This document shows positions 8,343 to 17,213 of a stretch of DNA of 64,000 nt, in pieces (within the stretch, counting starts at the first letter, position 1; every line of letters starts with the position of its first letter). The position numbers and the translations under genes were made by a program. The notes under the pieces were generated by a model. The model ran no database searches. It was given only the letters and a program-made list of their open reading frames with translations, and was not told the DNA's origin. The stretch covers positions 1 to 64,000 of the forward strand of contig CAKOHI010000007.1 of the NCBI GenBank assembly GCA_934085585.1, read 5' to 3'. This DNA is from an uncultured Bacilli bacterium (GTDB lineage Bacteria; Bacillota_I; Bacilli_A; RF39; UBA660).

Positions 8343-9155
8343 TTACTCTAAATTGATGGAATAATAACTAACTTGATTAAATAATTCATTTAATTTTGTT
8401 GTTTTTGTAAAAATTAAATATTTATTACCATAATTATTATATTCATTTAATTTAGCTTCATCTATTTTTATTACATTTTTATTACTATCATAATACTTTA
8501 TTTTTACTGTTTTATTAAAGTCTTTTCCACTAAAATATGCAGATATTACATAAATCTTGTCTTCTTCATCATTGGCAATGCGAATATTATTTATTAAATA
8601 ACCACCACTTTTATATTCATAATTTACATCTTTAATATCTTTAACTACTTCTTTATCTATAACTTCTTTTGCTTCATATTTATCTAACTTTTCATTTAAA
8701 ACTATACTTAAATAGATTTCATTATTTATATTTTGATATTTTATACCTTTTACATATAATTCATTATTTATGACTTTATTAATTGTTTCTTCATATTCAT
8801 TTTCTTTATAGCCATTTAATGTTTCAATAACTATTACGAGATTTTTAAATACATCTAATCCTTCTTTTGATGTATTTGTGAAAAGTTCTACATTGTCTAA
8901 TTTATAAATGAATTCTTGCTTGTTACATTGTATTTGTAAACCATTATCTTTAATATTTCCAGTACACTTATTATCATGCGCGTATTTAGTTATTAAAAAT
9001 TTATTTAAAACATCATTTAATTTAAAATCTGCATTGGGTATTTTTACTTCTTCGTTAATCTCTTTTTCTGTTTTATTTGAAATGTTATAAGCTATTACCC
9101 CGATAGTTATAGCAACTAATATAGCCAATATTATTACAATAATCTTTTTTTTCAT
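8343..9155 (-). CDS. Membrane-anchored extracellular protein, partner of the pilin-vWA protein
   Basis: The 270-aa protein has a single N-terminal membrane anchor (residues ~4-23) and an exported domain with no recognised family. The latter half alternates short beta-like strands (YKSGGYLINNIRIA, DKIYVISAYFSGKDF). Its ATG overlaps the stop of the pilin-vWA gene by four bases, with GGAG at the right distance. The two proteins are thus translationally coupled and probably act together at the cell surface. It could be a pilus assembly or anchoring factor; that is inference. Confidence 0.8.
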   Translation of the reverse strand: MKKKIIVIILAILVAITIGVIAYNISNKTEKEINEEVKIPNADFKLNDVLNKFLITKYAHDNKCTGNIKDNGLQIQCNKQEFIYKLDNVELFTNTSKEGLDVFKNLVIVIETLNGYKENEYEETINKVINNELYVKGIKYQNINNEIYLSIVLNEKLDKYEAKEVIDKEVVKDIKDVNYEYKSGGYLINNIRIANDEEDKIYVISAYFSGKDFNKTVKIKYYDSNKNVIKIDEAKLNEYNNYGNKYLIFTKTTKLNELFNQVSYYSINLE

Positions 9156-11107
9156 TTTTGTTCTCCGTCATAGTAATATGCAAAACTAATTGTTTTTAAA
9201 TTACCTTCTAATTTGTATTTATTATCTATTTTTTCTAAATCTAAATAATATATATTATTTTCATGTACTAAAATATCTGACATTTCATTTATATCTGTAA
9301 ATGTATATGTTGTTTCATCATTAATTTTTAAACTAAATGGATTTTCGCTATCTACATAAAGATTCGGAAGTTCAATAAGTCCTTTTTTAGATGTTTCTTG
9401 AACTTGTTCCCTTATTTCCTCTTGAATGTGTGAAAAAACTTCTCCCAAACTATCTAGTCCACTGGTTGAATTAAAATAACAACCTGGTGATGCAATATAA
9501 GTTAATGCTTTTGTATCCGCTCCATTTCCAATACCAATTGAATAACTAGTCTTTAAATTAGCTTTTACTATATTAGCATAGTTATTATTAAAGTCATCAT
9601 TATCATATCCATCACTTACAAAAATCATGTAATTATTATCTTGACCACGAAGGTGTTTTTCTATTATATTATTGGTTTTAATTAAAGCATTATTAAATGA
9701 TGTTCCTCCATTTGTACCTGGGATGCCTCCAATTATACTTAATGCTTCGTCTTTATTAGTTCCTATTTCTAATAAAATATTGGCTACAGATTCAAATTCT
9801 ATTATTGATACTGTTGATCCCACTTCAAATGACATGCTATTTACTAATTCTTTTGCTACTTGCTTTAAATTTTCAATAGCATTACCACTCATACTTCCTG
9901 AAACATCTAAAACTAATATCATATTAATCTTATTAGCAATTATGGCATTTTTACTACCTTTATTAATCTTTTCAACATCTAAATTGACATCTATGATATC
10001 CCAGCTTGCAATTGCTTCATCGCTATCATTAAGATTATCAAATTCATAAATTGTACTTCCATCACTTTTTTTTACCCAATTTTTAAAAACATAGCCGTTT
10101 CTAGATGGTTTTGGTAATTCATGATTTGGATTTTCCTGAAGAAAATATACATCATTTATCGTTTCTGTTTTATTAGATTTTTCATTATAATTAAATGTTA
10201 CTTTATTTATATTTATTTCTTCTTCATAAATATTATTTGCATTGTCTTTAATACATATTTTTTGCTTTCCTGAACTAGTTATTTTTAATTTATTTGTATT
10301 ATAAGTTGCATTTTCACAACTATCTTTTGTTAGAGCATATCCTAAAATTCCTGATCCTGTTAAATCAGTTGCTTCAATATCAAGAGTTTGATTATTTTCA
10401 GTATTTATTTTTATATCTTTACTTATCAATTTAGGTTTTTCTTTATCTATTTTTATGACTTTACTTATGTCATATGTTTTTTTAGAGGTTTTAATTAATG
10501 CACTATATATTGTATTTAAAAGATAACTTGGATTTACCACGATTGATTTATTTGTACCACTTTCTTGAAGTTCATAAAGTCCATTTAGGCTAGTCCACTC
10601 TACTATACTAGTTTTTAATTCTTCATCACTTAATCCTTTTATAGTTAAAACTAAATTTTCATTATACCAACCGTCTTTACATGATTTATTATTACAAACA
10701 ATTTCTACGGTATCTTCTCTATTTTCATTATAACAAGTACCATCTTCATTTTCTTGTAATTTACCTAAAGAGGCTTTATATTCACCATCTTCTAAAATTA
10801 CATGTATAATATAACAATTTAATTTTTTATTTTTCTCTCTTGGGTCATAAATATTTTTATCATCATCCGGAGATATTGATCCGTTTTTAATCAAAAAATC
10901 TACGGATATATCAATTGGATCCGTTTTACCAGTACTTTTGGCATATTCTTCAGCCTTGGTATAAATGTCACTTAAAATATTTTGATATTGTTTTTCTAAT
11001 ACATTTTTTCTAACATTAGTAAAAATTCTTACCCCAACTGCAATTAAAATAGATAATATTACTATGCTTGCAATTAATTCTACAAGTGAAAAAGCATTTT
11101 TCTTCAT
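9152..11107 (-). CDS. Prepilin-like protein fused to an InlB-type repeat and a von Willebrand A domain
   Basis: The 651-aa protein begins MKKNAFSLVELIASIVILSI, a class 3 signal peptide. Cleavage would fall before Phe6, with Glu10 as the conserved E+5, but the residue before the cut is Ala instead of the usual Gly. Residues ~303-370 form an InlB/Listeria-Bacteroides repeat (GYVFKNWVKKSDG). Residues ~395-600 form a vWA domain with a complete MIDAS: D401-x-S403-x-S405 in DVSGSMSG, Thr469 in GGTSF and Asp499 in FVSDGYDN. The vWA fold binds ligands through a metal ion, so this looks like a pilus-tip adhesin. It is co-translated with the gene at 8343-9155. The architecture is unusual. Confidence 0.88.
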   Translation of the reverse strand: MKKNAFSLVELIASIVILSILIAVGVRIFTNVRKNVLEKQYQNILSDIYTKAEEYAKSTGKTDPIDISVDFLIKNGSISPDDDKNIYDPREKNKKLNCYIIHVILEDGEYKASLGKLQENEDGTCYNENREDTVEIVCNNKSCKDGWYNENLVLTIKGLSDEELKTSIVEWTSLNGLYELQESGTNKSIVVNPSYLLNTIYSALIKTSKKTYDISKVIKIDKEKPKLISKDIKINTENNQTLDIEATDLTGSGILGYALTKDSCENATYNTNKLKITSSGKQKICIKDNANNIYEEEININKVTFNYNEKSNKTETINDVYFLQENPNHELPKPSRNGYVFKNWVKKSDGSTIYEFDNLNDSDEAIASWDIIDVNLDVEKINKGSKNAIIANKINMILVLDVSGSMSGNAIENLKQVAKELVNSMSFEVGSTVSIIEFESVANILLEIGTNKDEALSIIGGIPGTNGGTSFNNALIKTNNIIEKHLRGQDNNYMIFVSDGYDNDDFNNNYANIVKANLKTSYSIGIGNGADTKALTYIASPGCYFNSTSGLDSLGEVFSHIQEEIREQVQETSKKGLIELPNLYVDSENPFSLKINDETTYTFTDINEMSDILVHENNIYYLDLEKIDNKYKLEGNLKTISFAYYYDGEQK

Positions 11108-11149
11108 TATTTACTTCTCCTTTACTATAATAAATTATACCTAAAATAA

Positions 11150-11178
11150 TTGTTATTGTAAATAATTTTGCATATTAT
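11150..11178 (+). promoter_or_regulatory. Promoter TTGTTA-N17-TATTAT, apparently leaderless
   Basis: TTGTTA (11150-11155) and TATTAT (11173-11178) are separated by 17 bp. Transcription would start around 11184-11185, at the ATG of the downstream gene itself. No SD is present before that ATG. Confidence 0.5.
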
Positions 11179-11183
11179 TTAAC

Positions 11184-11561
11184 ATGAATGATATAGAAAA
11201 AAAGTTAAAGAGACTTAAGAATGAGGATATAGTTTGGATTGTATATTTTTTTATCGTGGTGTTTGCTCTATATTCTAATAAACTTGATCGAGATTACCTT
11301 ATAAAAAAAGATTATGGAGCATATAAAAGAGAAAAATATATAAATATTGCCATTTTTTTTGTAGCTTTTTTTATTTATCTTTATTTTTTACTACTTTTAA
11401 CTGAAGATTTGGGAAGTATGGAAAAGAATTTTAATGATCCAAATTATAGATCTACTTTTATTCAACTTATAGCTGCGATACTATTTTTGATCGGCGGGGC
11501 CATTTATTTAATTAATGAAATTACTAGAAAGGATGATGCCTTGGATGTTGGTTTAATTTAA
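11184..11561 (+). CDS. Small membrane protein of unknown function
   Basis: A 125-aa protein with three hydrophobic segments (about residues 16-31, 52-74 and 88-109) joined by charged loops (KLDRDYLIKKDYGAYKREKY). The family was not recognised. It is one of the few plus-strand genes here and converges on the deacetylase. No Shine-Dalgarno precedes the ATG, while a good promoter ends 5 bp upstream, so it is probably translated from a leaderless mRNA. Confidence 0.75.
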   Translation: MNDIEKKLKRLKNEDIVWIVYFFIVVFALYSNKLDRDYLIKKDYGAYKREKYINIAIFFVAFFIYLYFLLLLTEDLGSMEKNFNDPNYRSTFIQLIAAILFLIGGAIYLINEITRKDDALDVGLI

Positions 11562-11585
11562 AAAAACTAGATTTGTAATAAGTAA

Positions 11586-12770
11586 TTATCTTATAAAATA
11601 ACGATATGATTCATGTAGTTTTAAATCAGTTTTTGTTACATTTGCTAATTGTGATACAGTTACTACTTGATAACCATTAGCATAAAGATATGGCAATAAG
11701 TTTTCTATAGCATCTATGCTAGTTTTGTGAATATCATGGAATAATACAATATTTCCATCTTCAACTTTTTGTAAAACATAATTGGTAAGATACTCAACAT
11801 TTCTATGACGCCAGTCTTCGGTATCAATATTCCATAAAATAAAACTTGCATCTAAACTTTCTTTAACCTTTTTAGTAATTATACCATACGGAGGTCTTAT
11901 TAAATGGAATGTATCATTAATTATACTTTTTAATATTTCATTTGATTCATTAAACTCATCTACTATTTGATCTAGTTTTTCTCTTTTAAAACTTTTGTGA
12001 GCATATGAATGATATCCTATTTCCATATTATTTTCATGAACTTTTAAAACTGTATCTTTATATAAATTTAAATTTTTCCCTAACATGAAAAATGTCGCAT
12101 GAGCTTTATTATCATTTAAAATGTCAACAAGTTTACTTGTATACTCACCAGGACCATCATCAAATGTCAAAGCTATTATCTTTTTATTTTCATCAATTTT
12201 ATTCCCATCTTCATTTTCATATGTTTTATCTAATTTTACTGTAAAATCTACATAATCTTTAATCTCATTATAATTTACATGCAAAGATAGTTCAAAATCT
12301 ATCACCGGTTCTATTTCATAATCATAATAATAGATAATTAATTCATTTTCTTTAACATAGTAGCTATTTGTTTTATCATTTTTACATAAGACATCTGCGA
12401 TAAACTTGGGATATTTTAAATATAATAATTCTCTTGTTTTACTCCAAAAATCTTCCAACTTTTCTGGTTTTATAATCGATGTAATATTTACTTCTTCACC
12501 AGTTTTAAAATTAAATAATTTAGATATATATCTATCATCTTCAAGACTTACAACATTTACAAATTTAGAATCTATATTTGTTTCTTCAACTAAATTATAT
12601 AAGCTGTTTACATAATCACTTATTAAACTACTTTTGTTAGATTCATCTGCACTTATTGTTGGCAAGGCAAAAGAAAAAGTTTTAAATGAAGAAGTTGCTA
12701 CGAGTAAAATACTTATAGCAATAAAGAACACTATACCTTTTTTTAGTTTAAGTTTTCTTTTTCTCTTCAT
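11586..12770 (-). CDS. Membrane-anchored polysaccharide (peptidoglycan-type) deacetylase
   Basis: The NodB-family deacetylase domain occupies residues ~198-385. Metal and catalytic residues are in LTFDDGPGEY (Asp204/205), HSYAH (His254, His258), RPPYG (292-296), WNIDTEDW and LFHD (His345). An N-terminal signal anchor (residues 12-28) puts it outside the cell. Residues ~100-178 resemble the DUF3298/RsiV-like module (YYYDYEIEP) found before deacetylase domains in PdaC-type enzymes. It probably removes acetyl groups from cell-wall amino sugars, giving lysozyme resistance; the exact substrate is inferred. Length 394 aa; SD AAAAGGATG. Confidence 0.9.
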   Translation of the reverse strand: MKRKRKLKLKKGIVFFIAISILLVATSSFKTFSFALPTISADESNKSSLISDYVNSLYNLVEETNIDSKFVNVVSLEDDRYISKLFNFKTGEEVNITSIIKPEKLEDFWSKTRELLYLKYPKFIADVLCKNDKTNSYYVKENELIIYYYDYEIEPVIDFELSLHVNYNEIKDYVDFTVKLDKTYENEDGNKIDENKKIIALTFDDGPGEYTSKLVDILNDNKAHATFFMLGKNLNLYKDTVLKVHENNMEIGYHSYAHKSFKREKLDQIVDEFNESNEILKSIINDTFHLIRPPYGIITKKVKESLDASFILWNIDTEDWRHRNVEYLTNYVLQKVEDGNIVLFHDIHKTSIDAIENLLPYLYANGYQVVTVSQLANVTKTDLKLHESYRYFIR

Positions 12771-12784
12771 TTAAAACATCCTTT

Positions 12785-14167
12785 TTATATATTTTTAATA
12801 TTCTTTTTATTAAATACTATAAATGATGTTATAATCATAATTAAGAAATATACTATACACACTATTATTGCATGAGTTAAGCTTGTACCATATGCACTTA
12901 CACCACCAAATAAGTAAAGATTAAAATCCCAGTTTGTAGTTACAAAATATTTTAGAATTTCAATATTATAACTTAAAGCAAACATATTTATAATTGATGA
13001 ACCAATTACACCTGCAAAAGTAATAACGATAGCTAATGCTGTGTTTCCAATAATTGTTGAGGCTGCAAAAGCTAAAGTAATTAACAATAATATTTGAGGT
13101 AATGTTGCAATTGTATTTATAATTATGTATTTAAATGAACTCATTACTTTTAATGATTTACTTGCTAAGTTATAAATTACAACATGATTTTGTAATGATG
13201 TAAATCCAAGGAATAAGCCACCTATTACAAGTTGCATTAAATAAGCAATTATTATAAATAAAATGGTTAATAATACAACAGTTATGTATTTAGAAAGTAA
13301 TATAGTACTTCTTTTATATGGAGTTATAAGTAAAGATTTAATTGTACCTTTATTATATTCTTCACTTACTATAGCTCCTGAAATCATAACACCAAATACA
13401 AGGATTAAGAACATGTACTCACTATAAAAGTTAGTCATGATATATCTTAAATCACTTGCATCATTAGTATTCTCTTTTGTTTCTAAAATATACTTATTTG
13501 TATAATATCTTTTAACAGATTCTTCAAGATCTTTTTTTACTTCTTTATTGGTTTCGGTTTCATATTGTTTTATAGATGAAGCAGAATACTTTACATTATT
13601 AATAGCTTCATTTAGATAATCCGAACCATATTTAACATTTTCTTTTAGACGATATTCTAATAGTTCGATGCTAACTTTTGTAGTAAATATTTGGGCTTCT
13701 GTTTCTTTCTTTTCTTTATCTGTTGTTACAGATTTTAAATTTTCTTCAAAATACTTTAATCTTTCTTTTTCAGTCGTTAAGTCTTTATTTACAAAATATT
13801 GCCAGTTGTCATTTGCCAATGCTAATTTGGCATCATTATATTCTTTTTCTATTTCATCTGTTAAGGCATCATTATTTTTAGAATAATAATAATCACTTAA
13901 AGCATTATAAAAATTATCTTTTGCATAATATTGCCAGGTTTCATTGTTGTATTTTTTGTAAAGATCATTCATTTCTTTATTTATGGCATTCTCGGTTGTA
14001 TCCTCGGTTTCAGGATAATAATACTCATCTGAAGAAAAATACATATCTGATTCATGACCAATTAAGTATGATACCAAACCCATAAACAAAGCTGTTATAA
14101 TTAAAACTATATATGTTCCTTTTTTATGTAATATTTTAAATATTTCATTCTTTATTAGCTTTATCAT
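12785..14167 (-). CDS. ABC-2 type transporter permease
   Basis: A 460-aa membrane subunit partnered with the ATPase at 14145-15050. The first membrane segment (~residues 17-36) is followed by a large extracytoplasmic, Glu/Lys/Tyr-rich domain (~residues 45-245). Five or six further membrane segments contain the ABC-2 feature SEEYNKGTIKSLLITPYKRS. The start lies inside the ATPase gene (23-bp overlap) with SD GGAGGAAAG. Layout and neighbour fit a BcrAB/antimicrobial-peptide-resistance-like exporter, but the substrate cannot be read from sequence. Confidence 0.88.
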   Translation of the reverse strand: MIKLIKNEIFKILHKKGTYIVLIITALFMGLVSYLIGHESDMYFSSDEYYYPETEDTTENAINKEMNDLYKKYNNETWQYYAKDNFYNALSDYYYSKNNDALTDEIEKEYNDAKLALANDNWQYFVNKDLTTEKERLKYFEENLKSVTTDKEKKETEAQIFTTKVSIELLEYRLKENVKYGSDYLNEAINNVKYSASSIKQYETETNKEVKKDLEESVKRYYTNKYILETKENTNDASDLRYIMTNFYSEYMFLILVFGVMISGAIVSEEYNKGTIKSLLITPYKRSTILLSKYITVVLLTILFIIIAYLMQLVIGGLFLGFTSLQNHVVIYNLASKSLKVMSSFKYIIINTIATLPQILLLITLAFAASTIIGNTALAIVITFAGVIGSSIINMFALSYNIEILKYFVTTNWDFNLYLFGGVSAYGTSLTHAIIVCIVYFLIMIITSFIVFNKKNIKNI

Positions 14168-15050
14168 TTTTCTTTCCTCCAGTCTTTTTTAGGAATGCTT
14201 CTTCAAGAGTTAATTCTTGCATGTGAACCTCATATACATCAATATTTTTCTTTACTAATGTTTTTATTATACTTGCAATATCTTCTTTATCACCATTAAA
14301 ACTAAATTTATCTTTAGTTACTTCATACATTCCTTCAATACTTAAATCTTTAGTATCACTTACACTAAATACATATTTATTGCCATTATTTTTAAATTCT
14401 TTTACTTCACTTTTTTCTATAATTGTTCCTTCATCTATAATTAATACTTTATTACAAAAACTTTCAAGTTCTGCTAAATTATGACTTGATATTAATATTC
14501 CCAGTCCTTCTTTAGCTAGCTTTTTTAAAAGAATTCTTAAATCTTTTATTCCTTCTGGATCTAATCCATTCGTAGGTTCATCTAATATTAAAATATTTGG
14601 ATTATTAATTAAAGCTCGAGCTATTCCTAGTCTTTGACGCATACCTAAAGAATACTTGCTTACTTTATCATTAATTCTTTGTTCTAAATCAACAAGTTTT
14701 ACTATTTCCATTATTTTTTCATTAGTTATCCCTTTATACATGTTAGCTATTAATTTTAAATTTTGCCATCCAGTTAAATACATGTAAGTGTCGGGATTTT
14801 CTACGATTGCTCCGACATTACTTATGGCTTTTACAAAGTCCTTCTTGATATCATAACCATTAATGATTACTTTTCCTTCATCTATACTTTGAAGACCTAA
14901 AATTAATTTAATCGTGGTAGTTTTCCCACTTCCATTCGGACCAATGAAAGCAAGAATATCCCCCTCATCAATTTCAAATGATACATTTTTTAAAATTTGT
15001 TTCTTTCCAAAACTTTTACATAAATTTTGGCACTCTAATAATTTTTTCAT
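14145..15050 (-). CDS. ABC transporter ATP-binding protein (BcrA/CcmA type)
   Basis: The nucleotide-binding domain has Walker A GPNGSGKTT (residues 37-45), Q-loop region, signature YSLGMRQRLGIARAL, Walker B ILILDEPTNGLDPEG and H-loop SSHNL. A C-terminal regulatory extension of about 80 residues is typical of BcrA-like subunits for peptide-antibiotic or lipid export. At 301 aa it is full length. It energises the overlapping downstream permease. Confidence 0.93.
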   Translation of the reverse strand: MKKLLECQNLCKSFGKKQILKNVSFEIDEGDILAFIGPNGSGKTTTIKLILGLQSIDEGKVIINGYDIKKDFVKAISNVGAIVENPDTYMYLTGWQNLKLIANMYKGITNEKIMEIVKLVDLEQRINDKVSKYSLGMRQRLGIARALINNPNILILDEPTNGLDPEGIKDLRILLKKLAKEGLGILISSHNLAELESFCNKVLIIDEGTIIEKSEVKEFKNNGNKYVFSVSDTKDLSIEGMYEVTKDKFSFNGDKEDIASIIKTLVKKNIDVYEVHMQELTLEEAFLKKTGGKKNDKANKE

Positions 15051-15127
15051 TTTCTTTTTCCTTTCAACTACATTATAACTTATTAAAAGAAGTATGCCTA
15101 TATTTTTTACACATACTTTACATAGAA

Positions 15128-15991
15128 TTATCTTTTAAATGTTTTAAAATAAATATCTTTTAATCTATCACTAGAAATATGAGTGTATATTCCTGTTGTT
15201 GAGAGATTAGCATGTCCGAGTAATTCTTGAACAGTTTTTATATCTGCTCCATTGTTAAGCAAATGAGTAGCAAATGTGTGTCTTAAAGTGTGTGGTGTAA
15301 CATGAGTCTTAATAGATATATGCTTCATTATATCTTTAATTATCAATTCAACTTCACTTACACTTAATTTTTCTTGTTTTTTATTGGTAAATAAATAATC
15401 TTTTACTTCAACTTTTTTTAAATATTCTTCTAAATACTTACTTGCATAATCACCAAAGTATACAATTCTTTCTTTACTACCTTTTCCCATTATTCTAATT
15501 GTTTTATTATTAAAATCAATATCTTTTAATTTAACATTAATCATTTCACTAACTCTACATCCAGTTGAATAAAACATCTCTATTAATAATCTTCTTTGTA
15601 ATCCTTCCGTACTCGTAATATCAATTGATTCTAGTAATTCTTCAATTTCATTATAATTTAAATAATTAGGTAATTTCTTTTCCAACTTGGGATTTTTAAC
15701 ATTATGAAATACATTACTTTCTACCAACCCTTCATCTAATAAATAATTATAAAATGTTCTTAATGTACTTATTCTTCTTGAGATGGTACTATTTTTTAAA
15801 TTACATGAATCTAAATACTTTAAATATCCTCTTACTTCATTATTATTTATTCGTAAATAATTTATTTTACTTTTTTTTATATATTCAAAAAAATCAGTTA
15901 AATCTAACTGATAACTTTTTATAGTAAATTCTGAATAATTTAATTCATTTTTTAGAAAGAATAAAAATTTATCTACTTGTACCTCTTTCAT
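15128..15991 (-). CDS. Tyrosine recombinase XerC/XerD
   Basis: A 287-aa site-specific recombinase with an N-terminal SAM-like DNA-binding domain and a C-terminal catalytic domain. The full catalytic set is visible: Arg146 (GCRVSEM), Lys170 (GKGSKER), His234 and Arg237 (HTLRHTFATHLL), His260 (LLGHANL) and Tyr269. It most likely resolves chromosome dimers at dif. XerC and XerD cannot be told apart here. It overlaps the preceding internally duplicated ORF by 23 bp; no integrase-associated cargo is nearby, favouring a housekeeping role. Confidence 0.93.
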   Translation of the reverse strand: MKEVQVDKFLFFLKNELNYSEFTIKSYQLDLTDFFEYIKKSKINYLRINNNEVRGYLKYLDSCNLKNSTISRRISTLRTFYNYLLDEGLVESNVFHNVKNPKLEKKLPNYLNYNEIEELLESIDITSTEGLQRRLLIEMFYSTGCRVSEMINVKLKDIDFNNKTIRIMGKGSKERIVYFGDYASKYLEEYLKKVEVKDYLFTNKKQEKLSVSEVELIIKDIMKHISIKTHVTPHTLRHTFATHLLNNGADIKTVQELLGHANLSTTGIYTHISSDRLKDIYFKTFKR

Positions 15992-16544
15992 CCATATTCC
16001 TTTCTGAAGTAATTTTATTTAGTTTGCTATATTCACTTTCTAATTCTTCTATTCGTCTTCTTGCTGTAATAATATCATCCCTTAATCCAGGACGTTCATT
16101 AGAATAAGTTTTACTATCTTTTAGTTTATTATTAGTAAACTCAATTTCATATTCTTGTTCAGCAATTTCTTTTCTAATTTTTAATAAATCATCTTCTATT
16201 AGAATTAGAATATCTTCTTCTTTTAAAGGAACTATTAAAGCTATATCATCGTCAGTTAAATAAGTCGCTTCATTAGGATTTTTCCTTCGATATTCGTTAA
16301 CTAAAACCATTTGATATTCTTTTCTTTTTGCCTCTCCGATTCTTATAATAAGTGGGATATCTTCTTTATCATTTTTTTGATATTTTTCATATTCCATTAA
16401 AAATGGTATATCATCATTATTTAAAGGAAACATTAATGACACTTCTTCATCTGTTAAACTCATAGTTTCTTCGGAATGATTTTTTCTGTATTCTTTAACT
16501 AGTAACCCTTGATATTCTTTCATTTTTTCATCATTCAAATTCAT
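15969..16544 (-). CDS. Internally duplicated protein with C-terminal coiled coil
   Basis: A 191-aa soluble protein. Residues ~9-51 and ~74-116 are two copies of a unit with the pattern KEYQ-xx-LV-x-EYR, LTD-[DE]-[DE], and [FV]PL...DI. Both copies end in short acidic helices. The last ~70 residues form a charged coiled coil (RKEIAEQEYEIEFTNN...RRRIEELESEYSKL). The family was not recognised. It sits between a TasA-like surface gene and xerC/D and overlaps the latter, so expression is coupled. A scaffolding or binding role is only a guess. Confidence 0.75.
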   Translation of the reverse strand: MNLNDEKMKEYQGLLVKEYRKNHSEETMSLTDEEVSLMFPLNNDDIPFLMEYEKYQKNDKEDIPLIIRIGEAKRKEYQMVLVNEYRRKNPNEATYLTDDDIALIVPLKEEDILILIEDDLLKIRKEIAEQEYEIEFTNNKLKDSKTYSNERPGLRDDIITARRRIEELESEYSKLNKITSERNMDERGTSR

Positions 16545-16546
16545 AA

Positions 16547-17185
16547 TTACTCCGCTTTTTCTATTCTTATATATCCATTTAATTGTTTATCTAAATTTCC
16601 ATCTTGGCTTTCACTTAAATTAACATATGTTACTTCTGCATTCCATTTTTCTAATACTTCACTTTCGGTCTCTAGATGACGATTTTTAGTTATATAAAAT
16701 GTCCCAATTTTAGTAGTTATATCAAATCCTGATATTATAACACCTTTATTATCTGTTACTGTTACATAATCTAATCCTTCGATTTCTTTAATTTCTTCTC
16801 CGGATGGACCAATAACTTTAATTAGTAACTCTGGACTATTATTTGAAGTTGAATATGTTAAAGTATTTTCTTCAATATTTAATAAAACATTATAATCAAT
16901 TGTAGTCTTTTGTGAACCTTGATCACGTCTTAAATAAGCACTTGCAAACGTTGTATCAGATAAGGAATCCATTCCTTCTTTAAAATTTTCAACCGTAGGA
17001 TTAATAAAAATCGGATTACCTATATCAAAAGATATAAAGTTTAAGTTTGCTGTTTCAACATCAAGTCTAGGTGATACATTTGATACTTTAATTACTGTGA
17101 AAAATGCAAATGTTGCCCCGGTCACAAGTGTTGATAATGCCACTATATATAATGCTAATAAAATATTTCTTGTCTTTTTACTCAT
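16547..17185 (-). CDS. TasA/camelysin-like secreted protein
   Basis: The 212-aa protein has a signal peptide of the SipW-dependent type (residues ~9-30, ending GATFAFF). The mature part is beta-rich, as in TasA/CalY. Shared motifs with the neighbouring 605-aa protein (ISFDIGNPI versus LSFETGDPL; NKGVIISGFDITTK versus NKGTKISGFDITTK) show they are paralogues. It is probably exported and assembled at the surface. The SipW-type peptidase at 28666-29130 is the obvious candidate processor. SD AAGGTGATATAA. Confidence 0.8.
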   Translation of the reverse strand: MSKKTRNILLALYIVALSTLVTGATFAFFTVIKVSNVSPRLDVETANLNFISFDIGNPIFINPTVENFKEGMDSLSDTTFASAYLRRDQGSQKTTIDYNVLLNIEENTLTYSTSNNSPELLIKVIGPSGEEIKEIEGLDYVTVTDNKGVIISGFDITTKIGTFYITKNRHLETESEVLEKWNAEVTYVNLSESQDGNLDKQLNGYIRIEKAE

Positions 17186-17213
17186 TTATATCACCTTTTC
17201 TTTTTATTCATTT

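Noticed and set aside
15128..15991. Phage or ICE integrase
   Set aside because: The recombinase is short, has the XerC/D layout, and has no neighbouring phage, relaxase or attachment-site signatures.
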